In this document: positions 33,548-42,412 of the stretch, in pieces
Position numbering within the stretch: position 1 is the first letter of the stretch
Layout: every line of letters begins with the position of its first letter
Program-made: the position numbers and the translations under genes
Assembly (NCBI GenBank): GCA_039821145.1
Contig: JBCBOS010000031.1
Location: forward strand, 1-64,000
Length of the DNA: 64,000 nucleotides
Source: JBCCSZ01 sp039821145
GTDB lineage: Bacteria > Bacteroidota > Bacteroidia > Chitinophagales > Saprospiraceae
Direction: 5' to 3'
The notes under the pieces: generated by a model
What the model was told of the DNA's origin: nothing
The model's input: only the letters and a program-made list of their open reading frames with translations
Databases searched by the model: none

Positions 33548-34876
33548 ATGTTTCCTTCCCTACCTCAATACCTCCGGCAGCACCATTTGTCGGCCGATGT
33601 GCGCACCCTGATGCTGCTTCGAAAGAGCATGGAAAAAGGCCTCGTCCATACCCTGGGCGATTTGTATGTGGTGCTCAAGGGGATTGTCACCCGCAACCCA
33701 CAGGATTTTGGTCCCTTCACCACTGCTTTTTACGACTACTTTTTGGCCATTCAGATCCGGCCGGGGGAATCGCTGGAAAATGCCATCCTGCGATCCGAAA
33801 CCTTTGCAAAATGGCGCCAGGACTTTCTGAAGGACCTACCTGAGGAAGAAAAGCCAAACGTGCGGGAATTGATCGATCAATTTCTCAACGAAGTCCACTT
33901 CAGCAGCTACGACATTCAGCAGATGTTGTCCGGCGAAGATGTGCTCCGCCAAGACGATCCCGACCGTCCCGATACGCCTGCCAATGGCCCGGAGCAAGTG
34001 CCGGATCGCTTGCGCGAGGGGGTGGACTACAGCCAGTTGTCGCTGGATGAGTTGCTGGAGCGCATGCGGCGGGTGGCGGAGCAACAAAGAAGGGCCCACA
34101 AGGGAGGCAGACACTGGATCGGACAGGGAGGCAGTTCGCCCTACGGCAACCAGGGCGCGGCGCGGGGAGGCATCCGCGTGGGAGGAGCAGGAGGAGGAAA
34201 AATGGCCCGCAAGGTCATCGGCGACCCAAACTACTACCCGGTCGACCTGAGTCAGCAACTGCAGGATGACAACATCGACGTGGCCCTGGCCTACCTCAAG
34301 GGCATTGAGCAGGAATCGGCCCAATGGCAACTCGATGTGCCACAGACCATCAAGCAAGGGGTCAAACGCGGGGGGCTGTTTTTGCCACACTTGCGCGAAA
34401 AGATCGACAAAAAGGTACAGGTGCTACTGTTGATCGACAATGGTGGCTGGTCCATGACGGGCTACATCAGGAATGTGACCAAGTTGTTTTCAAAAATGGA
34501 GCGGCGCTTTGCCCACGACCTGAAGACCTACTTTTACCACAACACCATCTATGGAGGAGCTTATTCGGACAGTCGCCGGACAAAGTTTGAGCCGATGAGC
34601 AAAATTCTGTCCCACGACAAAAACTACAGCATCTTCATCATTGGCGATGCCGACATGGCTCCCTATGAGTTGGACGAATCCAGCCTCGACAATTGGCGGG
34701 CCCTGCAAGAGCACTTCCCCCGTTGCGTTTGGCTCAACCCCATGTCCACCCGCTACTGGAAGGGGTCATTTACTGTCAACATGCTGCGAAAAATATTCCC
34801 CATGCACCCCCTCAGCCCGGAAGGCATTGAGAAGGCCGTTTGGGAGATGAATCGCAAGCGTTCTTCCAGAGTCTAA
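33548..34876 (+). CDS. VWA-domain protein, MoxR partner (CoxE-like)
   Basis: The product has 442 residues. After a helical N-terminal half with a Gly/Arg-rich linker (QGAARGGIRVGGAGGGKMARK), the C-terminal 160 residues form a von Willebrand A domain: VLLLIDNGGWSMTG, LKTYFYHNTIYGG and IFIIGDADMAPYEL. The metal-site motif DxSxS reads DNGGWS at 297-302, so the first Ser is Gly. The plan (helical part then VWA, next to MoxR) matches CoxE-like proteins and other MoxR partners. The gene begins 6 bases after MoxR and surely shares its transcript. Confidence 0.88.
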   Translation: MFPSLPQYLRQHHLSADVRTLMLLRKSMEKGLVHTLGDLYVVLKGIVTRNPQDFGPFTTAFYDYFLAIQIRPGESLENAILRSETFAKWRQDFLKDLPEEEKPNVRELIDQFLNEVHFSSYDIQQMLSGEDVLRQDDPDRPDTPANGPEQVPDRLREGVDYSQLSLDELLERMRRVAEQQRRAHKGGRHWIGQGGSSPYGNQGAARGGIRVGGAGGGKMARKVIGDPNYYPVDLSQQLQDDNIDVALAYLKGIEQESAQWQLDVPQTIKQGVKRGGLFLPHLREKIDKKVQVLLLIDNGGWSMTGYIRNVTKLFSKMERRFAHDLKTYFYHNTIYGGAYSDSRRTKFEPMSKILSHDKNYSIFIIGDADMAPYELDESSLDNWRALQEHFPRCVWLNPMSTRYWKGSFTVNMLRKIFPMHPLSPEGIEKAVWEMNRKRSSRV

Positions 34877-34887
34877 AAAAACTTCCC

Positions 34888-35406
34888 ATGAAAGAGATGC
34901 GCTGCTTACTCATTCCTTTGCTTTTCTCCCTCTGTGCCTGCCATTCCCAACAAGCCCACATCACCCGACGAGGCGACATCCAGCAGTTTGAGCAACTCAT
35001 CAATGCACAGAAAGGCTCCGAAGAACACATCAGCCCGGACATCTGCTTTCGGGCGATCAAAGCGATGCTGGAAGCCACCAGAGAGGAATCCATTGTGACA
35101 GAGGAAGAAACCATCGACCTCTATGTCCTCTACGGCACTGACTACTGGCAAGGATCCATCAAAACCTTTGACATCGTCTTTGCCCACCAATTGGTGCAGG
35201 CTTCCGACAGTACCCTCTACGAATACGGCATCAACCTCAGCTACGATCCAACGGATTTTCAAGAGATCGTAGAATTTCAAATGAACTACCGGGACGGGCC
35301 AGATGACATGGATTACTTCAGCCGCAAAGTGCGAGAATCCATCGGCTTTCAAAAGGCAACTGCCATTTCTCCCAAAAGAATTGAAATCTGGAAAGAGGAG
35401 ATTTAG
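34888..35406 (+). CDS. Small lipoprotein after the MoxR/VWA pair
   Basis: The product has 172 residues; ATG 34888 or 34897 begin the leader MRCLLIPLLFSLCAC, which ends in a lipobox-like Cys. The longer frame from 34840 overlaps the VWA gene. The mature protein is acidic alpha/beta (EEHISPDICFRAIKAMLEA, DPTDFQEIVEFQMNYRDGPD) with no motif I know. It begins 11 bases after the VWA stop, so it may be part of the MoxR/VWA unit. Confidence 0.7.
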   Translation: MKEMRCLLIPLLFSLCACHSQQAHITRRGDIQQFEQLINAQKGSEEHISPDICFRAIKAMLEATREESIVTEEETIDLYVLYGTDYWQGSIKTFDIVFAHQLVQASDSTLYEYGINLSYDPTDFQEIVEFQMNYRDGPDDMDYFSRKVRESIGFQKATAISPKRIEIWKEEI

Positions 35407-35443
35407 AACTTTCTTCCCTCTACGGTTGTAGTTATTGTCTGAG

Positions 35444-35788
35444 ATGAACGACCTACTGCCACTGGCGCAAAGCCTTACCCACTACAGTCTGCACTTGCTC
35501 TTCCCGGGCCTAATCGCCTGGGTATTTTTCCGCAAAGAATGGAAGCGGGCCTGGTTGATCATGCTTGCCACCATGTTGGTCGACCTGGATCACCTACTGG
35601 CCGACCCAATTTTCGATCCCGGCCGCTGCAGCATCGGTTTTCATCCCTTGCACTCCTACTACGCCATCGGCATGTACTTCCTGCTCGCCTTTGTACCCAA
35701 GCTACGCATCCCAGCCATTGGCTTGCTGCTCCACATGATGACGGATTACCAAGATTGCTGTTGGATGTGGCACCTCACTTCTCAATGA
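35444..35788 (+). CDS. DUF6122-like small membrane protein
   Basis: The product has 114 residues from ATG 35444 (a TTG nine bases earlier is less likely). Three hydrophobic segments carry conserved polar residues: SLTHYSLHLLFPGLIAW, MLVDLDHLLADPIFDP and GFHPLHSYYAI, then LLLHMMTDYQDC. The repeated His and Asp residues within membrane-like helices resemble metal-dependent membrane hydrolases, and I recognise the overall pattern as DUF6122, widespread in Bacteroidota. The function is unknown. Its stop overlaps the next gene's ATG. Confidence 0.75.
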   Translation: MNDLLPLAQSLTHYSLHLLFPGLIAWVFFRKEWKRAWLIMLATMLVDLDHLLADPIFDPGRCSIGFHPLHSYYAIGMYFLLAFVPKLRIPAIGLLLHMMTDYQDCCWMWHLTSQ

Positions 35789-37176
35789 CCTCTGCTATGA
35801 AACCACAAGAAGCCGTTCTCAACATCCGCTACGACTTTCCCATCTGGGATTATCGGGTGCCCACCATTTTTTCTCAAACGGAAGGTTGGATTCCCCATAC
35901 CAATCGCTGGTTCAGTGAATTGGATACCGAAAAACACATTGTCTCTTCTGTCGAGCCGGGTGGACTGATCTTTTCTGCTTTGATGGATGAAGACGAATGG
36001 GAGCGTTGGCTGGACCATACAAAGCAAATTGCGACCAAGATATTGGGGTATCAAATTGGAGAACTCGAAACTGGAGAGGTCACCCATGAGTTTGAATGGA
36101 TCGACGACTCGCTTTCCATTTTCGAAGAATGCCAACAGTTGGAATTCTCCAAAGACAAACAACAAGCTTGGGAATTGTACGGACGCGACAAGCCGTCTTT
36201 GTCAGAATTGGATGAGATAGAGTTGGAAAAATGGCTCTTTCGCTGTCCTTGGCATTCCTGCCACGATGCCATCGTTGCGGGCTTTCAATTTCGGAGTCAC
36301 CCCAGCACTGCCCGTTTTTTGTACGAGCAGATTGCCCAACAGAAAATTCCTGAGTTTGACTACAAGCCCATTTCCAGAAAATGCACCTGGGCACTGGCCG
36401 ACATTGGTACAGCGGAAGCAAAACAGTACCTTCAAAAGCTGTCGGAGTCCAACGATCTCCTCGTCCGGGAGTTTGCCCAAAAGCGGCTGGACAATTGGGA
36501 GGCAGAAGCGGGACGAAAGGGGCGAATGATCAACAGTCCAAACGTCATCCCCCGAGAGCGCATCAAGCTCAAGCCTTACTCAGAGGTGGAAGCAGCGCTG
36601 CCCAGTTCTGGCAAACACATCTCGGCCTACCAAAGCGAGGAGACCATCACCGTCTACCAAGCCTACAAGCCCGCCATTGCCCGCTATGCTGTGGCCCACC
36701 AGCGATTTGGTGGATCGGATTTCAGCTTCCGTCGCATGAGTTGGATCAAACCCAACTTTTTGTGGATGATGTACAGAAGTGGGTGGGCGGGCAAGAACAA
36801 TCAAGAAAGAATCTTGGCCATTCGACTGTCAAAATCCCATTGGGAAGACATCCTTTCCGAGGCTGTTTTCTCATCTTTCCAAAAGCACCTCTACCATAAA
36901 ATGGAGGATTGGAAGGCCGATCTGGCGAGCAGTGACGTGCGCTTGCAATGGGACCCTTCCCACGATCCTTATGGCAACAAATTGGAGCGCCGGGCCATTC
37001 AGATTGGACTGAGAGGACAGGCCTTGGCCAAATTTTCCGATCAGCTCATCCGCATAGAAGACATCACCCCTTTTGTCCAAAAACAGCACATTTATGTAAA
37101 GCACGGGCAACTGCAGCTGCTGGAAATCCCAAATGAGACCCTTTGTGTTCCCACCAGACAGGATTTTCAGCTCTAA
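35785..37176 (+). CDS. HEAT-like plus DUF4291 protein
   Basis: The product has 463 residues. The ATG at 35785 overlaps the preceding stop (ATGA); ATG 35797 is an alternative. The N-terminal half is unknown, with one HEAT-like repeat near residues 200-240 (TWALADIGTAEAKQYLQKL). The last 190 residues match DUF4291: ITVYQAYKPAIARYAV, RMSWIKPNFLWMMYRSGW, VRLQWDPSHDP and RRAIQIGLRGQ. DUF4291 is an uncharacterised family found in bacteria and fungi. The fusion of a HEAT-like front to DUF4291 is unusual as far as I recall. The stop overlaps a convergent lipoprotein gene. Confidence 0.78.
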   Translation: MTSAMKPQEAVLNIRYDFPIWDYRVPTIFSQTEGWIPHTNRWFSELDTEKHIVSSVEPGGLIFSALMDEDEWERWLDHTKQIATKILGYQIGELETGEVTHEFEWIDDSLSIFEECQQLEFSKDKQQAWELYGRDKPSLSELDEIELEKWLFRCPWHSCHDAIVAGFQFRSHPSTARFLYEQIAQQKIPEFDYKPISRKCTWALADIGTAEAKQYLQKLSESNDLLVREFAQKRLDNWEAEAGRKGRMINSPNVIPRERIKLKPYSEVEAALPSSGKHISAYQSEETITVYQAYKPAIARYAVAHQRFGGSDFSFRRMSWIKPNFLWMMYRSGWAGKNNQERILAIRLSKSHWEDILSEAVFSSFQKHLYHKMEDWKADLASSDVRLQWDPSHDPYGNKLERRAIQIGLRGQALAKFSDQLIRIEDITPFVQKQHIYVKHGQLQLLEIPNETLCVPTRQDFQL

Positions 37177-37700
37177 AACCCACCTGCCTGGAAGCTTTCC
37201 TGCCAACGCAATTGGCTGAATTCAAATTCATCGGCAGCAACTTGTCGCAAGGAAAAAGAGAGGTCCAAGTAATAGGCATCCCCACTGCCGGGATGGGTGC
37301 AGTCGATGTGGTCGGCGCGGTCGGGAAAGCGGTGGTGGAAGGAATAGGTTTCGTCTGCATTGAGGACGGGCAAGGCGCTGGCCTTGAGAACGAGGAGAAA
37401 GCTGGTGCTGTCTGCCTGCCAACGCACAAGATCTTCGTGGTCATTGACCCAGTCATTGCCAAAGCGATCTTTCGCTGCACGGATCAAGGCGGCATCTGCA
37501 AAATACCCATTGGGTAAGACGTCCAATGCATTCCATGAAAACCGGAGGGAGAGATCATTTTGTGCATCCCGAAAGAGGCTGTCCTGGACAATGGATTGAA
37601 AGGTATCTCCCAAAACAGCGTTGCAAGTATCTTTGGTCTTGCATTGGCACAGGAGAAAGGACACACAAAGGCCCAAAATCAAAAATGGGAATCGATTCAT
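37173..37700 (-). CDS. Small Cys-containing lipoprotein
   Basis: The product has 175 residues. The leader MNRFPFLILGLCVSFLLCQC ends in a lipobox-like Cys followed by KTKDTC. The mature protein has several acidic and aromatic stretches (DLSLRFSWNALDVLPNGYFA, HHRFPDRADHIDCTHP) and resembles no family I know. Its stop codon overlaps that of the convergent DUF4291 gene by a few bases. It does not overlap the Fic gene that comes before it on the same strand. Confidence 0.65.
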   Translation of the reverse strand: MNRFPFLILGLCVSFLLCQCKTKDTCNAVLGDTFQSIVQDSLFRDAQNDLSLRFSWNALDVLPNGYFADAALIRAAKDRFGNDWVNDHEDLVRWQADSTSFLLVLKASALPVLNADETYSFHHRFPDRADHIDCTHPGSGDAYYLDLSFSLRQVAADEFEFSQLRWQESFQAGGF

Positions 37701-37733
37701 AGCTATTTTTTTGTTGATGGAAGTTGTCCAATT

Positions 37734-38705
37734 TCAGTTTCGATCATCCTTGATGATCTGATAAGTGGTCAATCTCTTCATTCCTTGTCTGCTGATGAGC
37801 TTATTTTCTACTCCATATTTCAAGTCTCTGCTCGCCGTCGATGTTGAAATGTCCTTAAAGACGGTCATGTAATCCTTCCTTGTAAACACCTCGTCTCCAA
37901 AGACCGAGATGAAATAATCCATTCTGTCCTCTGAGCTTGTCAATCGATTTTGAATTCTCAATAAATCAGACAACGCCTCATCGATTGCTGCCAGGATGAA
38001 TTCGATGAACTTGGTAGATTTTCCCTCTTTGTCAGAGTATTCCAAGACGCTGTAATACTCATCTTGGCGATCTTTGATGATGGTCTCAAAGGGCAGGTAC
38101 TCAAATAGAGGATAGGTCTTCATCAAAATGAGCGTTTGCCAAAGTCGCCCCATCCGACCATTGCCGTCCATGAAGGGATGTATGAACTCAATTTCGTAGT
38201 GCATTACACAACTTTTGATCAAAATCAGATCTTCTGACTTGTTGTAATAGTCAAAAAGCTGCCTCATGAGATGATCCAAATTCTCTGCAGGAGGAGCAAT
38301 GTGCGATACTTTGTCTCCCTTGAATATCCCAACAGCTTTGGTTCTCAATCGACCAGGTGAATCAATCAAATCCTTCATCAGAACTTTGTGGGCGCGCAAG
38401 AAAGAGGCTAGAGACTTGGGATTGAACTTGTGAAGACTGTTGTAAACCTCAATGGCATTGACGACCTCAATGATGTCCTTTTTGGGTCCAACTACTCTTT
38501 TGTTGTCCAAAATTGCAGTGATCTGACTTTCCGACAAAGTATTTCCCTCAATCTCCAGGGACGCCTTGATCGTTTTTACCTTGTTTCTCTTTCGCAACTC
38601 AGGAGAAGGCTTGTGAAGATGATTTGCACTGACTTCCCCAATCTTCTCAGAGATGGAGGTCAACAACCTCAAAATCACATTGGTTATCTCATAAGGCGGC
38701 TTCAT
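37734..38705 (-). CDS. Fic-domain protein, class II (N-terminal inhibitory helix)
   Basis: The product has 323 residues from ATG 38705; the frame goes on to 38771 but through repeats that look like operators. The Fic motif HPFMDGNGRMGR at residues 176-187 is canonical, with the catalytic His176 and the Asp and Arg residues for ATP binding, so AMP transfer (AMPylation) is the expected activity. An inhibitory motif SLEIEG (49-54) of the (S/T)xxxE(G/N) type marks class II, where the Glu blocks the active site. The C-terminal 70 residues are a winged-helix-like domain (TRKDYMTVFKDISTSTASRD). The target is unknown. Confidence 0.92.
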   Translation of the reverse strand: MKPPYEITNVILRLLTSISEKIGEVSANHLHKPSPELRKRNKVKTIKASLEIEGNTLSESQITAILDNKRVVGPKKDIIEVVNAIEVYNSLHKFNPKSLASFLRAHKVLMKDLIDSPGRLRTKAVGIFKGDKVSHIAPPAENLDHLMRQLFDYYNKSEDLILIKSCVMHYEIEFIHPFMDGNGRMGRLWQTLILMKTYPLFEYLPFETIIKDRQDEYYSVLEYSDKEGKSTKFIEFILAAIDEALSDLLRIQNRLTSSEDRMDYFISVFGDEVFTRKDYMTVFKDISTSTASRDLKYGVENKLISRQGMKRLTTYQIIKDDRN

Positions 38706-38783
38706 GATACTATCATTTGATACTATCACAAGGTACAAGTTCTTTCTGATGAAATCCAGTGATACTATCATTTGATACTATCA
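38705..38783 (-). repeat. Four identical 11-bp palindromes over the fic start
   Basis: The palindrome TGATACTATCA (arms TGATA and TATCA around a central C) occurs at 38705-38715, 38718-38728, 38760-38770 and 38773-38783. The copies form two pairs, 13 bases apart within a pair and 55 bases apart between pairs. They surround or overlap the fic start, so they look like operators for a repressor, perhaps the winged-helix end of Fic itself. A candidate -7 box (TACCTTG, minus strand, 38735-38729) lies between the pairs. Confidence 0.75.
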
Positions 38784-38842
38784 CTTTGTCGTCAAAGCAT
38801 GAAAATCCAGCCACAAACAAGCACAATACAAAGCTCACCGCC

Positions 38843-39961
38843 CTATTGTACCCGCTCTAGATGCATCAACATGCGCTGTTCAAATACATTCTGAAAGGAG
38901 GACGATATTGTCATTTTTGAATCGTCCATGGATTGGATGGGGCCATTGAGACCTTGGGAGTAGAGGTGGTTGTTTTCCACACTGTACGGAAAATCGTAGA
39001 AGACAGGCTGCATGCCGGGGACTTGTATGGTGGTTCGATTGTTTTGTCCGTCGAAATATACCTGCATGCGGGTACCAGCCCCCATCATGTCTGCCACCGT
39101 GGCATACTGTCCACTCATTTCCATGCCTACGACCTCCCATTGACCAATGATCATCTGCTTGTAGGTCCGTCGGGGTTTTGGTCGCACTTCGGGTTCTGGC
39201 TCGGGTTCTTCTACGACCGGGGGTGGGGAGGTAGAGACGTCTTGGGGAAGGATGTTTTGGGTAGCAGCCGGGGGAGCCTCGGCTTCATCTGTGCTGCCAA
39301 GGACATACAAAAAGAACAAACAGCCAATGACGATGGTGGCAATCATCCACCCTTTGGAAGAGCTTTTGGCAGGGGTCGGCTGGGGAGGAGGAGCGGTACG
39401 ACGGCGAGATTGAGAATTGCGTGTCGACGACTGTCTGGCCTGCGCAGCACTTTCGGACTGGGCCCTGTCCGATGCTTGCTTTTGTTTTTGAATGTGCAAG
39501 CGACTTTCAATGGAATCAATCAATTTTTGTACATCGGTCCGCCAATTGGCATTGCTGAGAGTGACGCCGTTGAGGAAGGGCAGTTCGTGCAAGTTGGAAG
39601 GCAAATTGGCATGCGAAGGCATTCCAGCGCCGTTGACCAATACGGGGATGACAATTTTTTCGTGCCGAAACGCCAGAGCTGTGGCCACCTCTATGTTGAC
39701 GTAATCATTTTCATCCATGATGCGGATGTTGCCGCTGCTGTCCTTGAGATTGGTGTACTCCTTGCCAACGACGATGAGGACCACTTTGGAATCGAGGATT
39801 TCGTTGCCGATCACCTTCCGAAAATCGGCTCCCAGGGGAATGTCGTGAATGTCTTTGAACACATTCTCGGCACCAAATGCCCGTTCCAAATAATCGTGTA
39901 GCCGACCGGATACCCCTCCGGAATCATCTCTGCGATAACTGATGAAAATGCGATTTTTCAT
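38843..39961 (-). CDS. TIR-domain membrane protein with C-terminal lipocalin-like domain
   Basis: The product has 372 residues. The TIR domain is at 1-155: FISYRRDDSGG near the start, VFKDIHDIPLGADF at 35-48 and DYVNIEVATAL with Glu91, the position of the NADase-type catalytic Glu. A Gln/Arg/Pro-rich linker leads to one membrane helix (204-222), then a Pro/Glu-rich stretch, then about 105 residues that start IGQWEVVGMEMSGQY and look lipocalin-like. The TIR part would be cytoplasmic and the C-terminal domain periplasmic. Either NAD cleavage or signalling is possible. It is 137 bases upstream of fic on the same strand, but separated from it by the operator region. Confidence 0.82.
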   Translation of the reverse strand: MKNRIFISYRRDDSGGVSGRLHDYLERAFGAENVFKDIHDIPLGADFRKVIGNEILDSKVVLIVVGKEYTNLKDSSGNIRIMDENDYVNIEVATALAFRHEKIVIPVLVNGAGMPSHANLPSNLHELPFLNGVTLSNANWRTDVQKLIDSIESRLHIQKQKQASDRAQSESAAQARQSSTRNSQSRRRTAPPPQPTPAKSSSKGWMIATIVIGCLFFLYVLGSTDEAEAPPAATQNILPQDVSTSPPPVVEEPEPEPEVRPKPRRTYKQMIIGQWEVVGMEMSGQYATVADMMGAGTRMQVYFDGQNNRTTIQVPGMQPVFYDFPYSVENNHLYSQGLNGPIQSMDDSKMTISSSFQNVFEQRMLMHLERVQ

Positions 39962-40102
39962 ATCGGTAAGTTGTGGGGTTTGCTTAAAGATATGTCATTT
40001 CCTCATTATGTACCAAATTCTTTGGGGGAACATACCCACACAGGCTTCCCGATTTTCGCTATCTTGTAGGGCCAAACAGCCTCCAACCGTCGATTGCCCA
40101 AT

Positions 40103-42412
40103 ATGAAAGCACCGCTCCTTTTGCTCATCGCCCTGATCGCAGCCATCAGCTGGAATTGCAGCAGCCCTTCTGTCGATGCCGCCCCCAGTCTGCCAACCGC
40201 CTTCGTCCCCGAAAATACCCTGCCGAGCCTGCAAGAACTCAACGAGCGATTTTGGCAAGCCCGCAAAATCACCATCGTCTATCCAGCAGCCTCCCCACAG
40301 AGCAAGGACCTCCAACGGCTGGCCGATAGCCTGCACCAAAACATCCGACGCTACATCGAGGTCACCATCAAAACCGATGAAGAAGTGCAGGCCGAAGACT
40401 GGACAAAGCGCGCTCTGCTCCTACTGGGCTGCCCAGACAATCACCAACTGCTCCAAGAACTGCTGCCCGACCTCCCATTTGACTTTCAAAATCAACAACT
40501 TCAATTCGACGGACAAACCTTTGCCCATCCCACAAGCAGCCTTGTCCTACCCTTTTACCCCAACCCCTTAGAACCCTCCATGCCTCTGGCCGTCGTCACA
40601 GCCAACTCCGACCAAGCGTTGCTGGAATTCATGACCAAGCAACTGGCAAAAGGATGGCGACTGTTCGGCTTTGGGAATTGGGGATATGAACTGTTCGAAA
40701 ACAACCAACGAATCCTGCTGGGTCTGTTTCACCAGGAAAAGTGGGTGGTGGACAAAAAGGTCCATTACAACTTCTCACAAGCCGAACCCAGAACCATTGA
40801 GACAGAGCATTTTCAGTTTGTCCTCAAAGAAGAAGCCCTGTCCCTGACCGATGCCCAGGCTTTTGCCGAAGAGATGGAACAGGAAGCCTCAAGCGTTCAG
40901 CAATTTCTCCCAAAACAAAATACAAGCCCCAAAATCAATTACTACCTCTATGCCTCCACCGAGCAAAAGGGCCTCATGCTCAACAACAGCCAACAGGCAC
41001 ACCTGAGCAACAAATCCATTCACGAAGTGGTCAACGACATCTACCGACCCTTCCGCACAGCAGCAGCCGCTCAAATGCTTTGTCGACAACAGCTCGGCTG
41101 GCCCAAAACCAAGGCCTTGGAACGGGGGCTGGCCGTCTACCTCACGCCCAACTGGCAGCAGAAAGGCTACGCATACTGGGCAGCCAAACTTCACCGTTCC
41201 GATAATCTGCGGCCACTATCTGAGCTCCTCAACAATGCCGAATTTGAACGTGGCTCTCCCCTCATCGGCTCCTGCCTGGCCGCCAGCTTTGTGGCCTATT
41301 TGATCGATGCAAATGGCAAGGAAACATTTCTCAAAACCTACCAGCAGTGGGAAGCCAAAGGCGCAGAATTGACCCGTCTGGAAAAAGAGTGGAAAGCACA
41401 TCTTGCCCAATTGCCCCTCCCCTCTTCTCCCACCATTGCACAAAAGACATTTTACAAAGGCTTCAATTTTGCCCACGAAGGCTACATGGGCTACAATGGC
41501 TATGGCTCCCGAAAAGCCAGAGAAGCAGCCCAAAAAATCCGCTCAATCAACAGCAATGCCCTGGCCGTGGTCCCCTACTCCTACATGGCCAATCCAGAGC
41601 GGCCCGACTTCATCAGCATCCGCCGGAGTGCTTATTCGGAGACCGACGAAGGAGTCATCCACAGCCAAGCCATCGCGCGCGAGCAGTCCATGGCTGCCAT
41701 GCTCAAGCCCCAAATCTGGGTGGGCAATGGCAAGTGGACGGGCGACATCCGCATGCGCACAGAGGCCGACTGGCAAAGCTGGTTTCGACATTACCACCGC
41801 TGGATCAGTCACTATGCCCTGCTGGCCGAAATCCACCAATTCGAATTGTTCTGCATCGGGACCGAGCTCATTCACACCACCCTGGAACGACCCGCCGACT
41901 GGCGCCAACTCATCAGTCGCATCGACAAGCTCTATTCCGGCCAACTCACCTATGCCTCCAATTGGGGACAAGAATTTGAACAATCCGACATCTGGCAACA
42001 GCTCGACTACCTGGGCATCGATTGCTACTACCCCCTCAGCAACAAGACCAAGGCGACGAACGGAGAACTGCGCAAAGGCTTTCGCTCCATCCTTCGAAAG
42101 ATCGAGAAGGTTCAATCCCGACACGACAAACAAGTCCTCTTTACAGAAATTGGCTTTCGAAGCAAGGAGGCTCCTTGGATTGAGCCACATGCTGGTGACC
42201 GGCGAGAGCAATACCAGGGCGAAGACCAAAGCAGAAGCTACCAAATTGTACTGGAGGGATTGAAGGGAAAAGAGTGGTGCAAAGGAATTTTTTGGTGGAA
42301 GTTTCCCTCCTACATGGAATTTGACAGAAGTCCCAACGCAGGTTTCTCCCCCTGTGGAAAGCCCGCAGAAGAAACGGTCAAAAAGGAGTTTGCAAAACTT
42401 CCCGGTAAGTAA
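40103..42412 (+). CDS. GH113-like glycoside hydrolase, probably lipid-anchored
   Basis: The product has 769 residues; ATG 40103 (MKAPLLLLIALIAAISWNCSS) is chosen over an upstream TTG. The leader ends in a possible lipobox Cys. Residues 25-440 are an extra domain, including a part like a gluzincin-type peptidase without a clear HExxH. The C-terminal 310 residues are a TIM barrel like GH113 endo-mannanases: YKGFNFAHEGYMG, VPYSYMANPERPD, FCIGTELIHTT with the acid/base Glu, and QVLFTEIGF with the nucleophile Glu. It would cleave a beta-mannan or a related glycan at the cell surface; the substrate is inferred from the family. Confidence 0.75.
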   Translation: MKAPLLLLIALIAAISWNCSSPSVDAAPSLPTAFVPENTLPSLQELNERFWQARKITIVYPAASPQSKDLQRLADSLHQNIRRYIEVTIKTDEEVQAEDWTKRALLLLGCPDNHQLLQELLPDLPFDFQNQQLQFDGQTFAHPTSSLVLPFYPNPLEPSMPLAVVTANSDQALLEFMTKQLAKGWRLFGFGNWGYELFENNQRILLGLFHQEKWVVDKKVHYNFSQAEPRTIETEHFQFVLKEEALSLTDAQAFAEEMEQEASSVQQFLPKQNTSPKINYYLYASTEQKGLMLNNSQQAHLSNKSIHEVVNDIYRPFRTAAAAQMLCRQQLGWPKTKALERGLAVYLTPNWQQKGYAYWAAKLHRSDNLRPLSELLNNAEFERGSPLIGSCLAASFVAYLIDANGKETFLKTYQQWEAKGAELTRLEKEWKAHLAQLPLPSSPTIAQKTFYKGFNFAHEGYMGYNGYGSRKAREAAQKIRSINSNALAVVPYSYMANPERPDFISIRRSAYSETDEGVIHSQAIAREQSMAAMLKPQIWVGNGKWTGDIRMRTEADWQSWFRHYHRWISHYALLAEIHQFELFCIGTELIHTTLERPADWRQLISRIDKLYSGQLTYASNWGQEFEQSDIWQQLDYLGIDCYYPLSNKTKATNGELRKGFRSILRKIEKVQSRHDKQVLFTEIGFRSKEAPWIEPHAGDRREQYQGEDQSRSYQIVLEGLKGKEWCKGIFWWKFPSYMEFDRSPNAGFSPCGKPAEETVKKEFAKLPGK

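Noticed and set aside
38706..38771. Upstream fic start at 38771
   Set aside because: The extra 22 residues would be encoded by the repeated palindromes (VIVSNDSIM-like), and MKPPYEIT at 38705 begins the conserved part.
38705..38783. CRISPR array or transposon end
   Set aside because: The repeats are too short and too regular, with no spacers or transposase; an operator is the better reading.
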